30,932 bases of DNA from Synergistaceae bacterium (GCA_009778055.1 WRKN01000002.1:1-30932); one strand, 5' to 3'. Numbered from the stretch's first letter, positions 7,522 to 16,105 are shown. Notes: generated from the letters alone by a model not told the origin. Numbers and translations are program-made.

Positions 7522-8624
7522 ACGGGGCGGGGGGGCCGCTTACCGGCTTTGTTTTCGACCTCCAGTTTTTCGCTCAGGAGCGGACGGAGCCCGCCACCCC
7601 AAGAAAGCGTCAAAAGACCCGGGACGAGGGAAAAGTTTGCAAAAGCAAAGACCTTATGGCGGCCATCGAGATAGTGACGGGGCTGCTCTGCCTTTGGGCT
7701 TTTGGGTATTTCATGGCGGGGGGGCTCATCGAGTACATCCGCGAAACGGTAACTTTTATAGGAGAGGAATCCCTTTTTCGCGACGGCTGGTTTTACCGGC
7801 TGAAGTACTCGGCCGTATGGACGTATTTCATGACATGGCTGTTCATGGGGCTTGCCATCCTTGTGGTGGTCGTGGGCGTGACTGTCAGGATGGTGGGATG
7901 GAAGGTGTCTTTCCAGCCGTTTGTGCCGAAGCTCGACAGGATGAACCCGATATCCGGGATGAAAAAAATAATATCCCTGCGCTCGCTGGTCGAGCTGCTG
8001 AAGGGCATTGTAAAGGCCGCTATCTTTGGATGGGTGATTTACCTCGCGCTTCGGGACAAGCTCCCCGTGGCTATAAGCGCGATGCAGCTCTCCCTGGGGG
8101 AGGGCGCGATGCGCCTGTGGGATCTGCTCTGGGGGCTTGCCATGCGGCTGGCCGTCATGTTGCTGCTGATAGGCATCGCGGACTACTGGTATCAGAAATG
8201 GGACTTTGAAAAATCCATAAAAATGAGCAAGCAGGAAATCAAGGAAGAAATGAAGCAAATGGAGGGCGACCCGCAGATCAAGAGCAAGATACGCCAGAAA
8301 CAGCGGGAGCTTGCCAAAAAGAGAATGATGTCGTCGGTTCCCAAGGCCGACGTGGTCATCACGAACCCCACGACTTTGGCCGTGGCCCTCATGTACGACC
8401 GGGAAATCATGGCCGCTCCGCAGGTCGTGGCAAAAGGCAAAGGGTTCATTGCCGGAAAAATTCGCGAGCTGGCGGAGGAACACAAAATTCCAATAGTCGA
8501 GAACAAGCCCCTAGCCTGGGCACTATACGAGTCCGCCGAAATAGGCGACGAAGTGCCGGAAAACCTCTACCGCGGCGTAGCGGAAATACTGGCCATGGTT
8601 TACAAATTGAAAAAGAAGATTTGA
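7512..8624 (+). CDS. flhB: Flagellar export switch protein FlhB
   Basis: FlhB controls the export switch from hook to filament substrates. From ATG 7512 it has 370 residues. The N-terminal FDLQFFAQERTEPATPRKRQ is the classic start motif. Four membrane segments follow (about 55-75, 105-130, 160-185 and 205-225), then a basic linker and the C-terminal cytoplasmic domain. The autocleavage motif, usually NPTH, reads NPTT here (Asn285-Thr288). Asn and Pro, which form the cleaved bond, are intact. The frame is open upstream of 7512 inside fliR, but the family N-terminus fixes this start. Translation is probably coupled to fliR. Confidence 0.95.
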   Translation: MAVNGAGGPLTGFVFDLQFFAQERTEPATPRKRQKTRDEGKVCKSKDLMAAIEIVTGLLCLWAFGYFMAGGLIEYIRETVTFIGEESLFRDGWFYRLKYSAVWTYFMTWLFMGLAILVVVVGVTVRMVGWKVSFQPFVPKLDRMNPISGMKKIISLRSLVELLKGIVKAAIFGWVIYLALRDKLPVAISAMQLSLGEGAMRLWDLLWGLAMRLAVMLLLIGIADYWYQKWDFEKSIKMSKQEIKEEMKQMEGDPQIKSKIRQKQRELAKKRMMSSVPKADVVITNPTTLAVALMYDREIMAAPQVVAKGKGFIAGKIRELAEEHKIPIVENKPLAWALYESAEIGDEVPENLYRGVAEILAMVYKLKKKI

Positions 8625-8648
8625 CTTTTTCGTTACGGTATATATAAT
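8621..8648 (+). promoter_or_regulatory. Consensus-like housekeeping promoter
   Basis: TTGACT (8621-8626) and TATAAT (8643-8648) are separated by 16 bases, eleven of twelve consensus positions. The -35 overlaps the flhB stop codon (TGA 8622-8624). The transcript would start near 8655, about 45 bases before the LysM/M23 gene. Confidence 0.75.
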
Positions 8649-8698
8649 AGCCCTGTTTGACGTGCGCAAGCTCGGACATAGGAGCGGGAGGGATGTAA

Positions 8699-10282
8699 TT
8701 GAAGACTTCCAGGAGAAGGAAAATTTCTCCATCCAGGCAAATCAGATGGGATTTTACCCTTGTTATTTTTTTTATGTTCAGTGTGTCGGTTTTATTGATG
8801 ATGTCCGCGGGTAACCGTTTCTCAGGAGTGGCTTGGGGCGGTTTGGCGGATTGGGACTACGATGAAAGCGTTTCTTTGGACGGTTTCATGGTTGTGGATC
8901 TCAGCGATATGGATGACGCGGACTTAGCCGCCGGGTTTATGAAAGGGGCGGCGTATGCTGCTCAGTTCCCGGAAAATGTTTTCCCCGTTTTGCCTTTGCC
9001 GCGGGAGTTGGACGCGTCCTCGGCGTTGCCCAAGGTAGAGAATACGGATTTAGGAGGCCTTGAGCTTCCCCCTTCCGTCAGAATCGCGCATCTGCAGCTT
9101 CCTATGCTGGTCGAGGAGATTGGGGATTTCGGGCCGCTGCCGAAGGACCTGGAGGATTTTGAAGCCATAGTTCTCAACACCACGGACGACGGGTTGAAGC
9201 TCCCCGACGATTTCCTGATGGATACTCTGCCGGGTATGGAGCTTCCCGATGACGACATAATTCTGGCCGAGGTAAGCGTGAACTGGAAAGAGCACGTTGT
9301 TAAGTCCGGCGAGACGCTGTCGGATATCGTCTTGATGTACGGCGGCATAACCACCCAGGATGTTTTACGCGCTAATGAGCTTAGGGACGCCAATCGTTTG
9401 TCGGCGCAGCAGATTTTATTGATTCCAAACTCGCCGGAGCGCATCGAGGACACCCTCGAAGAGGTAAGGACGCGTAAATCCCGCGTGGTCGCCATGCGCG
9501 AACAGGTTGAGCCGCTAAAAATCTCTTCTTATGTGGTGGCGGCAGGAGACAGCCTCTGGTCAATCGCCAACTCCCAGAATCTGGAAGTGGACACGCTCGT
9601 TGGAAGCAACGTATTCAAGACGTCGGTGCTTCAGCCAGGAGTGGTGCTGAGAGTACCCAATCAGGACGGCATTTTTTACACTTTCAAAAGCGGGGACAAG
9701 ATCGATAACGTGGCGAAGCGATATCGGGTTTCCGTCGACAAAATAAAAAAGGTGAACCCCACCACCGACTTATATTCGCTTAAAGCGGGGAACGAGATAT
9801 TCCTTCCCGGCGCCAGACCCGAAGCCGTGGCGGAAGCGCAGCCCAAGAAAACGGGGAACGCGACAAGCGCTAACAAATCGGGAAGTTCCTCTTCCTCCCG
9901 CAGTTTGAGGTGGCCTGTAATGGGCAGAATCAACAGCCCTTACGGGTGGCGTCGTCATCCCATTACAAGGCGCAACGACTTCCATACCGGGTTGGACATC
10001 AAAGCCGCCAGGGGAACTGTCATACGCAGCGCCGGCGACGGCGTGGTGGCCTACGCCGGTTGGATGGGCGGATACGGCAAGGTTGTGGTGGTGCAGCACG
10101 CGAACGGGAGGTCTACGCTTTACGCGCATTGCAGTTCGATTCTGGTATCGCAGGGAGCCAGGGTTTCGTCCGGACAGAATATCGCCCGCGTAGGCTCGAC
10201 CGGCAGGACAACCGGACCCCACCTCCACTTCGAGGTGCGTAACGGCAACAGCCCGGTAAACCCGTTACCGCACATGAGGTAG
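8699..10282 (+). CDS. Membrane-anchored LysM/M23 peptidase-family protein
   Basis: A cell-wall protein of 527 residues. A basic N-terminus (KTSRRRK) leads to one membrane segment (about 19-40), then an acidic spacer of about 155 residues with short LPDD-type repeats. Three LysM peptidoglycan-binding modules follow at about 198-247, 276-322 and 325-372. A C-terminal M23 domain (about 401-525) carries the zinc ligands His429 and Asp433 (HTGLD) and His508/His510 in HLHFE. All expected M23 ligands are present, so endopeptidase activity on murein is plausible. The start is TTG 8699 after GGGAGGGATG. It has its own promoter and lies between flagellar genes and pyrG. Its role could be wall remodelling or division. 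Confidence 0.92.
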   Translation: MKTSRRRKISPSRQIRWDFTLVIFFMFSVSVLLMMSAGNRFSGVAWGGLADWDYDESVSLDGFMVVDLSDMDDADLAAGFMKGAAYAAQFPENVFPVLPLPRELDASSALPKVENTDLGGLELPPSVRIAHLQLPMLVEEIGDFGPLPKDLEDFEAIVLNTTDDGLKLPDDFLMDTLPGMELPDDDIILAEVSVNWKEHVVKSGETLSDIVLMYGGITTQDVLRANELRDANRLSAQQILLIPNSPERIEDTLEEVRTRKSRVVAMREQVEPLKISSYVVAAGDSLWSIANSQNLEVDTLVGSNVFKTSVLQPGVVLRVPNQDGIFYTFKSGDKIDNVAKRYRVSVDKIKKVNPTTDLYSLKAGNEIFLPGARPEAVAEAQPKKTGNATSANKSGSSSSSRSLRWPVMGRINSPYGWRRHPITRRNDFHTGLDIKAARGTVIRSAGDGVVAYAGWMGGYGKVVVVQHANGRSTLYAHCSSILVSQGARVSSGQNIARVGSTGRTTGPHLHFEVRNGNSPVNPLPHMR

Positions 10283-10310
10283 CTTGAGGAAAATCAAAAG
10301 GAAGCGCGCC

Positions 10311-10342
10311 CTGGACCAGAGGGTTTTTCTGGTCCAGTTTTT
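10311..10342 (+). terminator. Intrinsic terminator or attenuator before pyrG
   Basis: CTGGACCAGA (10311-10320) pairs perfectly with TCTGGTCCAG (10328-10337) around a 7-base loop and is followed by five T residues (10338-10342). It lies 28 bases after the M23 gene stop and 38 bases before the pyrG ATG. That leaves little room for a promoter between hairpin and gene, so it may be a leaky terminator or a regulated attenuator of pyrG. Confidence 0.85.
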
Positions 10343-10380
10343 GTGTGCGCCAATAATTTTTTACTGAAAGGGGAGGCATA

Positions 10381-11979
10381 ATGGCTAAGTACGTATTCAT
10401 CACCGGTGGGGTTGTTTCTTCCCTGGGAAAGGGTATAACGGCCGCTTCCGTAGGAACTCTGCTTAAAAAAAGAGGGTTCAGGGTTTCCATCATCAAGGTT
10501 GACCCCTATTTGAACGTGGACGCCGGTATGATGGACCCCTTCCAGCACGGCGAGGTGTTCGTTACCGACGACGGCGCGGAAACCGACCTCGACCTCGGAC
10601 ACTACGAACGTTTTATCGATGAGCCGCTATCTTACGACAACAGCATTACAACAGGTAAAATTTACGCGCGCGTGATAGAAAAAGAACGTCAGGGCGTCTA
10701 CCTGGGCGGTACGGTTCAGGTGATCCCGCACATAACGAACGACATTCAGGAGCGACTGATCCGGGCCGGCGAGGAACGGGAGGTGGTCATCGTTGAAATA
10801 GGCGGCACGGTCGGCGACATAGAAGGGCTTCCGTTCCTCGAAGCCATCCGCCAGATGTCAAACCGCGTGGGCAGGGAAAACGTCGTGTACTGCCACGTTA
10901 CTCTGATTCCCTGGCTGGAGGCGGCGCGTGAACTCAAGACGAAGCCGACGCAGCACAGCGTTCAGGAACTTCGCCGCATAGGAATTATGCCGAATATATT
11001 GGTGTGCAGGACCAGCAGGCCGATGGACGAGGGCATGAAGAGCAAGATCGCCCTTTTCTGTACGGTTCCGCCGGAAGCCGTCATCGAGGTGCTCGATGAA
11101 CCGACTATCTACAACGTTCCAATAAGCCTTCATTCTCAAAAGCTGGACGCCCTGATTCTGAAGTATCTTTCCATTCCATGCGCCGAGGAACCCGACCTTT
11201 CCGACTGGCGCATGGTGGCGGATCGTTTCATGAACGCCCCCGGGAGCGTTGAGATCGCGCTGGTCGGCAACTACGTCCGGCACAAAGACGCTTACCTGAG
11301 TGTAACGGAGGCCCTGCATCACGCTGGAATTTCACACAACGTCAAGGTCAGGACGCGTTTGGTGGAGGCCGCGGACGTGGAGGCGCTAGGTGTTGACGCC
11401 GCCCTCGGCGGAGCGTCCGGAATCTTAATGCCGGGCGGTTTCGTGTCCGGAGGTATAGAGGGCTGGATCGCGGCAATCCGTTACGCCAGGGAAAACAACA
11501 TACCGCTTTTCGGCGTCTGCGTTGGAATGCAGATGATGGTGATAGAATACGCCAGAAACGTCTGCGGGCTGGAGGAAGCGCACAGCCGGGAAATTTGTCC
11601 GGAGACGAAGCATCCCGTCATTTGCCTGATGCAGGGAGAGGCCGGAATTGACAAAATAGGCGGAACGATGCGCCTTGGCGCTTACGACTGCGACCTGCTT
11701 CCCGGCACTATCGCCGCCGGCGCGTACGGAGCGGCACAGGTCAGCGAACGGCACCGCCACCGCTGCGAGTTCAACAACGATTACCGGCGGACGCTGGAAA
11801 ACGCGGGGTTGAAAATCTCCGGAACATGCGCCGGAAGCGACCTTGTTGAAATAATTGAGCTGCCCGGCCACCCTTGGTTTCTTGGCGGGCAGTTCCACGG
11901 AGAGCTGAAATCCCGCCCCACCCGCCCTCACCCTTTGTTTGTGTCGTTTGTCGGCGCGGCGAAAGGCAAAAGCTGGTAA
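10381..11979 (+). CDS. pyrG: CTP synthase
   Basis: PyrG converts UTP to CTP using ATP and glutamine. The 532-residue product has an N-terminal synthetase domain (about 1-265; MAKYVFITGGVVSSLGKG, KVDPYLNVDAG, GGTVGDIEGLPF) and a C-terminal class I glutamine amidotransferase domain (about 290-528). The nucleophile is Cys380 in GVCVGMQ. The His-Glu pair is His506 and Glu508, but the motif reads HGE where HPE is usual. The usual GGFGxRG stretch reads GGFVSGG. These are unusual, but the catalytic residues themselves are kept. GGGGAGG lies 5 bases before ATG. Confidence 0.96.
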   Translation: MAKYVFITGGVVSSLGKGITAASVGTLLKKRGFRVSIIKVDPYLNVDAGMMDPFQHGEVFVTDDGAETDLDLGHYERFIDEPLSYDNSITTGKIYARVIEKERQGVYLGGTVQVIPHITNDIQERLIRAGEEREVVIVEIGGTVGDIEGLPFLEAIRQMSNRVGRENVVYCHVTLIPWLEAARELKTKPTQHSVQELRRIGIMPNILVCRTSRPMDEGMKSKIALFCTVPPEAVIEVLDEPTIYNVPISLHSQKLDALILKYLSIPCAEEPDLSDWRMVADRFMNAPGSVEIALVGNYVRHKDAYLSVTEALHHAGISHNVKVRTRLVEAADVEALGVDAALGGASGILMPGGFVSGGIEGWIAAIRYARENNIPLFGVCVGMQMMVIEYARNVCGLEEAHSREICPETKHPVICLMQGEAGIDKIGGTMRLGAYDCDLLPGTIAAGAYGAAQVSERHRHRCEFNNDYRRTLENAGLKISGTCAGSDLVEIIELPGHPWFLGGQFHGELKSRPTRPHPLFVSFVGAAKGKSW

Positions 11980-12014
11980 AATAAACGCGTATCTTTATAC
12001 AGGAGGTATTGATT

Positions 12015-13085
12015 TTGAAAATAAGGACGGCCCTTTTTGGGGTGGCGCTTTTGGCGTCGTTTGTTTTTTTTCCGTGCGCTTTGTGGGCGGCGGATCAGGA
12101 AAAAAGCTCCTCCATGCAGATGATGGAGCGGGCGGAGATGATTGTTTACGGAGAGCCGGGCAAGGGAGGGCTGATAGAGCGCCTCAACTCCATCGAGAAA
12201 GAATTGTTCGGCAGGGAGCTGCCGGGAAGCATATCCGAGCGGCACACGGCTATCTTGAACTTTCTGGAGATAGGCACGCCTGAGCAGCCGTCCATGCTTT
12301 TCAAGCTGGGAGTAGCCGAATGGCTTGTCGGACAGACCTCCCAGGTGAGAAAAGGGGCGCTGACGCGGGTAGAGAATCTGGAAACGGAACTTGACGGGAC
12401 AATGCAGTACGGCAGGCCCCTCGCCATGCGGGTCGAGCGTCTGCTGGCCTCTCTTGTGGCCGACCCTGTCACGTTTCAGGAGGTGGTTCTCCCGACCGCC
12501 ACGGTGCTGAGGCTTCAGTTTCTCGAAGAACTCAGCCCGGCCAGAACCAAGAAGGGAGATCTGGTGAATCTTACCTTGACTAACGACCTGCTGGTGGGCA
12601 AGGTGTTGGTGGCGCCCAAAGGCAGCCTCATAGACACGGTGGTGAGCGACGTCAAGCAACCCAGAAGTTTTGGCATACCCAGCGAAATACGCTTCGACTT
12701 CAGATCTCTGATACCGCTCGGGCCGCAGCGTCCCAGGGTCGCCCTTGGAGCGGCGGCCAAAAAAGCGACGGACGAGGCCCAAAAAGGCAAGGACAAAGGC
12801 GAGGGGGGAATTATAGGCGCCGCCGGGGCAAGTCTGGGCGGAGCGCTGCTCCTGGGTCCGCTTGGACTGCCCGCCGGACTGCTTGTTCGAGGCAACGCCG
12901 TCAAAATACCACAAGGAACCATTATGTTTCTTGAGACTTCCGGCGACGTGCGCGTCTCCGGTTATCCGGTTCCGGACAGCCTCCGCATAGATCCGAACGC
13001 CACGGTGCGGGAAACCATAAGCGCGCAGCCCAATACCGGCGATAAGGAAATCATAGAACTGCCGGCCGAACAAAGAGTTAACTGA
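12015..13085 (+). CDS. Exported protein with internal duplication, function unknown
   Basis: I do not recognise this 356-residue protein. TTG 12015 is preferred because AGGAGG (12001-12006) lies 8 bases ahead; TTG 12009 would be too close. Residues 1-25 form a signal peptide (KIRT, hydrophobic core, ALWA). Residues 40-84 and 101-147 are diverged copies of one unit (AE-x2-V-x-G, KG-x-L-x2-R, E-x-EL-x-G). A beta-rich part follows (about 155-240; VLVAPKGSLIDTVVSDV), then a charged Lys/Glu stretch, a glycine-rich hydrophobic segment (about 272-300) and a short end with VKIPQGTIMFLET. It begins a four-gene run leading to ugd, suggesting an envelope role. That role is inference. Confidence 0.8.
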   Translation: MKIRTALFGVALLASFVFFPCALWAADQEKSSSMQMMERAEMIVYGEPGKGGLIERLNSIEKELFGRELPGSISERHTAILNFLEIGTPEQPSMLFKLGVAEWLVGQTSQVRKGALTRVENLETELDGTMQYGRPLAMRVERLLASLVADPVTFQEVVLPTATVLRLQFLEELSPARTKKGDLVNLTLTNDLLVGKVLVAPKGSLIDTVVSDVKQPRSFGIPSEIRFDFRSLIPLGPQRPRVALGAAAKKATDEAQKGKDKGEGGIIGAAGASLGGALLLGPLGLPAGLLVRGNAVKIPQGTIMFLETSGDVRVSGYPVPDSLRIDPNATVRETISAQPNTGDKEIIELPAEQRVN

Positions 13086-13097
13086 GGAGTTTTCGCG

Positions 13098-14183
13098 CTG
13101 AACAGAACACGTTTATGGACGGCTGTATGCGTAATTTTTTTGTTGTGTTCCGGAGTGGCATACGCCAATTCCTTCGAGGACACTATCCGGATACTTGAGG
13201 ATCGAACCGCGTTCCACTGGGGGCGCGATTGCTTCGTCTGGGTGGTGCATTACTCGGAACACCTTGTTGACCCGTGGGTGGAGTCCGAAGCCGGGCGCGT
13301 CGGCATGACCGCTCCTGAACGCGCCGCTTATAAGGAAAGTTTCATTTCAGACCTTTCCATAGGCCAGGCTGAGCCCGTCCTCGTGACGGTGCACGCGTTT
13401 GGGGTCAGGCCCTTGGATTTTTCTCCCTTTTCCGAAAAAATATCGCTGGTCACGCGGAGCGGCGAGCGCGTCAAACCCGAAAGATACGATAGAATCTTGG
13501 ATCAACCCTTGAGCGGAGTCGTTCAAGGGTTGGTTTTTTTCCCGAAACAGAGCGACGCGGATTTCGCCATCGCTATTCGTGGGCTTGGCGTATATGACGA
13601 ACGGATCTTTTCTTTTGCCGGCGACGCGTTTTCCGGCTCAGAAGCGCTCGTTCCGGAACCGGAAGAAGAAGCCGAAATAGTGGTCGTCGAGCTGCCTCCG
13701 GCGCCGGCGCGGAGTAGTACAACCGCCTCCAGGCCGCAGACACGGAGCGCGCCTCAACCGCCTCCCCCTCCCCCCCCGCCGCCGCCTCCTCTCGAACCTG
13801 TACGGACTCCGGAACCGGCGGAGGAATCGGTAGAACCGGAGGAGCCGGAGATTTCAGCGAGCGAACCTGAGGACGTCGCATACAGCTCCCGTGAGCAGGT
13901 ACTCAGGACGTTCCTGACCCTTTGGATAAAATTCGACCCGGAAGAGATGTACTCCATGCTGTCGGACTCCTCGCGGAAACAGTTTTCCCTGAGAACTTTC
14001 GAAGCGGAATTGAGAAGGTCGCAGGATTTCAGAAGCGCGCTCAGGGACGGGTACACCATAGATTGGACCGACACCGAGCGGGGCAGGGTCGTGGCGGTCA
14101 AGCGCATTCTTATCATACGCACGCTGCTCAGCCGGACTTTTGGCGTGATCCGCGAGGATTCGGACTGGAAAATTGTGTGGTAA
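13098..14183 (+). CDS. Secreted proline-rich protein, probable CTG start
   Basis: I do not recognise the family. A TTG at 13140 would cut into the signal sequence. Beginning at CTG 13098 gives NRTRLWTAVCVIFLLCSGVAYA, a complete signal peptide, with GAGGAG 8 bases ahead, so CTG is the best start (361 residues). The mature part has an N-terminal domain (about 25-180), a low-complexity Pro/Glu-rich linker (about 190-265) with eleven consecutive prolines, and a C-terminal domain (about 268-361) ending DSDWKIVW. That end resembles NTF2-like or DUF4878-type small domains only by general pattern. It follows the gene at 12015 by 12 bases and is 7 bases from the LptC-like gene. Confidence 0.8.
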   Translation: MNRTRLWTAVCVIFLLCSGVAYANSFEDTIRILEDRTAFHWGRDCFVWVVHYSEHLVDPWVESEAGRVGMTAPERAAYKESFISDLSIGQAEPVLVTVHAFGVRPLDFSPFSEKISLVTRSGERVKPERYDRILDQPLSGVVQGLVFFPKQSDADFAIAIRGLGVYDERIFSFAGDAFSGSEALVPEPEEEAEIVVVELPPAPARSSTTASRPQTRSAPQPPPPPPPPPPPLEPVRTPEPAEESVEPEEPEISASEPEDVAYSSREQVLRTFLTLWIKFDPEEMYSMLSDSSRKQFSLRTFEAELRRSQDFRSALRDGYTIDWTDTERGRVVAVKRILIIRTLLSRTFGVIREDSDWKIVW

Positions 14184-14190
14184 TACCTAA

Positions 14191-14742
14191 ATGAAACTCG
14201 AAAAAAAACATCTGTTTTTTATTTTAACTCTTTTTCTCGTCGGCGTCATGGCCAGGTATGTTTTCAAGGACATAAACCTGGACTTGGATCTGCTGAGGGA
14301 AAGCCTCGAAAACGTGCCGCTCGTCGTGATCGAAAACCTGGAGTTCGAGCGTACAATATCAAGCGATCTGTGGCGGGTGCGGGTTCCTATGGCTATGCGC
14401 CGGAACGATATTGTGGAGGTTCAATCGGTGGACGTGCTGCGCACGCTTGCCGACGGCAAAGAGTGGTACTTCATCGGCGCGCGCGGGTTTTACTCCGAGG
14501 CAGCCGAGTCGGCGGATCTGGCCGGATTGCTCGGAACTTTGGAAACCGACGCGCGCGTGTTAAACTTGGAAAGTCCATATCTCTCATGGTCGAGAAGCGA
14601 AGACATATTTTTATTCCCAAAGGGATTGACCATATACGACGCCGAATTCCTGCTGGAAGCGAGTCTGGCGAGCTTGGACGCGCCGGGCGTCATAGCGCTG
14701 AACGAGGGAGCTGTGGTCCGATGGAAAAAAATCATAAAATGA
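14191..14742 (+). CDS. Single-span envelope protein, LptC-like
   Basis: This 183-residue protein has a basic N-terminus (MKLEKK), one membrane segment (about 7-23) and then a beta-strand-rich periplasmic domain. The end, with GLTIYDAEFLLEASLASL and ALNEGAVVRWKK, recalls the LptC/YrbK pattern of repeated strands and a closing G-G/A-V motif. LptC passes lipopolysaccharide from LptBFG to LptA. If correct, the organism has an outer membrane with a Lpt pathway. The assignment rests on architecture, not a clear signature, and lptA/lptB are not next to it. No good ribosome site is visible before ATG 14191. Confidence 0.6.
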   Translation: MKLEKKHLFFILTLFLVGVMARYVFKDINLDLDLLRESLENVPLVVIENLEFERTISSDLWRVRVPMAMRRNDIVEVQSVDVLRTLADGKEWYFIGARGFYSEAAESADLAGLLGTLETDARVLNLESPYLSWSRSEDIFLFPKGLTIYDAEFLLEASLASLDAPGVIALNEGAVVRWKKIIK

Positions 14743-14770
14743 CGCCTGAACTGAGGAGCTGAGTACATAC

Positions 14771-16105
14771 ATGAAACTGGTTGTGATAGGTTCGGGGTAC
14801 GTAGGTCTGGTCACGGGCACGTGTCTGGCGCGTTTCGGCAACGAAGTGGCGTGCGTGGACACGAACGAGAGCAAGATAGAGACCCTGCGTAAAGGGGAAG
14901 TCCCGTTTTACGAACCTAACCTTTCGGACATGATGAAGCGCAACATGGCGGAAGGACGCCTTTCGTTCTCTTCTGATCTCGGCGCGGCCCTGGACGAAGC
15001 CGAGGCGTGTTTCATCACCGTCGGAACCCCGCCGGCGCGGGATAATTCAGCCGACCTGACGTACGTGGAGGCGGCCGCGCGCAGCATAGGACGAAACATG
15101 AACGGCAGCCTGATGATTGTTGTGAAGTCAACCGTACCGGTGGGAACAAACGGCAGGGTAAAGGAGTGGGTCTCCGAAGAACTGAAAAAACGAAACTCCG
15201 GCCTTCAATTCCTCATGGTGTCGAACCCGGAATTTCTGCGTGAGGGGGCGGCCGTCAGGGATTTCGTGGAGCCCGACCGGGTGGTGGTGGGAGCCGAATC
15301 CCCGGAGGCCGCCGAGCGGATAAAAGAGATTTACTCATTCCTTGGGGCGGAAAAATTCCTGTTCATGGACATCGCCTCCGCCGAAATGGCGAAATATGCC
15401 GCCAACGCTATGCTGGCGACTCGCATATCCTTCATGAACGAAATAGCGAACATATGCGAGCGCGTGGGCGCGAACGTGGACAACGTCCGCCGGGCCATGG
15501 CCCTCGACACCAGGATAGGAAGCAAGTTCCTGTACGCGGGGTGCGGCTACGGGGGGTCGTGTTTTCCCAAGGATGTGCTGGCCATCAGGGATTTTGCCGC
15601 GGCGGCCGGTTACGTGCCGCGAATCCTCACAGCCGTTGACGAGGTCAACATCAAGCAGAAAGAGGCGCTTTATGAAAAGCTGTCCGCCCACTTCGGCGAA
15701 GGCGGGCTGTCCGGCCTGACCATAGCCCTCTGGGGACTTGCTTTCAAGCCGAAAACCTCCGACACGCGCGACGCGCCCGCGCAGACCCTGATACTCGCCC
15801 TGCTCAACGACGGCGCGCGCGTTCAGGCACACGACCCGCGCGCTATAAACGAAACGCGGAATGCTTTGGGCGAACATCAGGGGCTGCTATACGTTCACGA
15901 TTCCTACGACGCAGTCAACGGCGCCGACGCCCTGGCAATCGCAACGGAGTGGGATGTCTACAAACAACCGGACTTCGGGCGGCTCAAACGCCTCCTGAAA
16001 AACCCCGTCGTGGTGGACGGGCGCAATTTATATTCCCTCTCCGAAATGGCGCGCAGGGGGTTCGATTATTACTCCATCGGACGCCCGGCGGTACGGACAA
16101 AATAA
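14771..16105 (+). CDS. ugd: UDP-glucose 6-dehydrogenase
   Basis: This enzyme oxidises UDP-glucose to UDP-glucuronate with two NAD+, feeding capsule, exopolysaccharide or lipid A sugars. The 444-residue protein has an N-terminal NAD-binding domain (VVIGSGYVGLVTG, residues 4-16), a central helical domain (about 200-300) and a C-terminal UDP-binding domain (about 315-440). The catalytic cysteine is Cys264 in GCGYGGSCFPKD. The conserved KSTVPVGT, NPEFLREG and GLAFKPKTSDTRDAP are present. GAGGAG precedes ATG 14771. It closes the envelope cluster. A UDP-ManNAc dehydrogenase is less likely given the GTGTPP-type variant VGTPPARDNSADL. Confidence 0.94.
   Translation: MKLVVIGSGYVGLVTGTCLARFGNEVACVDTNESKIETLRKGEVPFYEPNLSDMMKRNMAEGRLSFSSDLGAALDEAEACFITVGTPPARDNSADLTYVEAAARSIGRNMNGSLMIVVKSTVPVGTNGRVKEWVSEELKKRNSGLQFLMVSNPEFLREGAAVRDFVEPDRVVVGAESPEAAERIKEIYSFLGAEKFLFMDIASAEMAKYAANAMLATRISFMNEIANICERVGANVDNVRRAMALDTRIGSKFLYAGCGYGGSCFPKDVLAIRDFAAAAGYVPRILTAVDEVNIKQKEALYEKLSAHFGEGGLSGLTIALWGLAFKPKTSDTRDAPAQTLILALLNDGARVQAHDPRAINETRNALGEHQGLLYVHDSYDAVNGADALAIATEWDVYKQPDFGRLKRLLKNPVVVDGRNLYSLSEMARRGFDYYSIGRPAVRTK

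Noticed and set aside
11928..13073. 381-residue minus-strand frame opposite the gene at 12015
   Set aside because: Composition is rich in Arg, Gln and His, with no ribosome site; the plus-strand gene has a signal peptide and repeats.
13755..13795. C-rich tract, considered as a structural DNA repeat
   Set aside because: It simply encodes the proline run of the protein linker.
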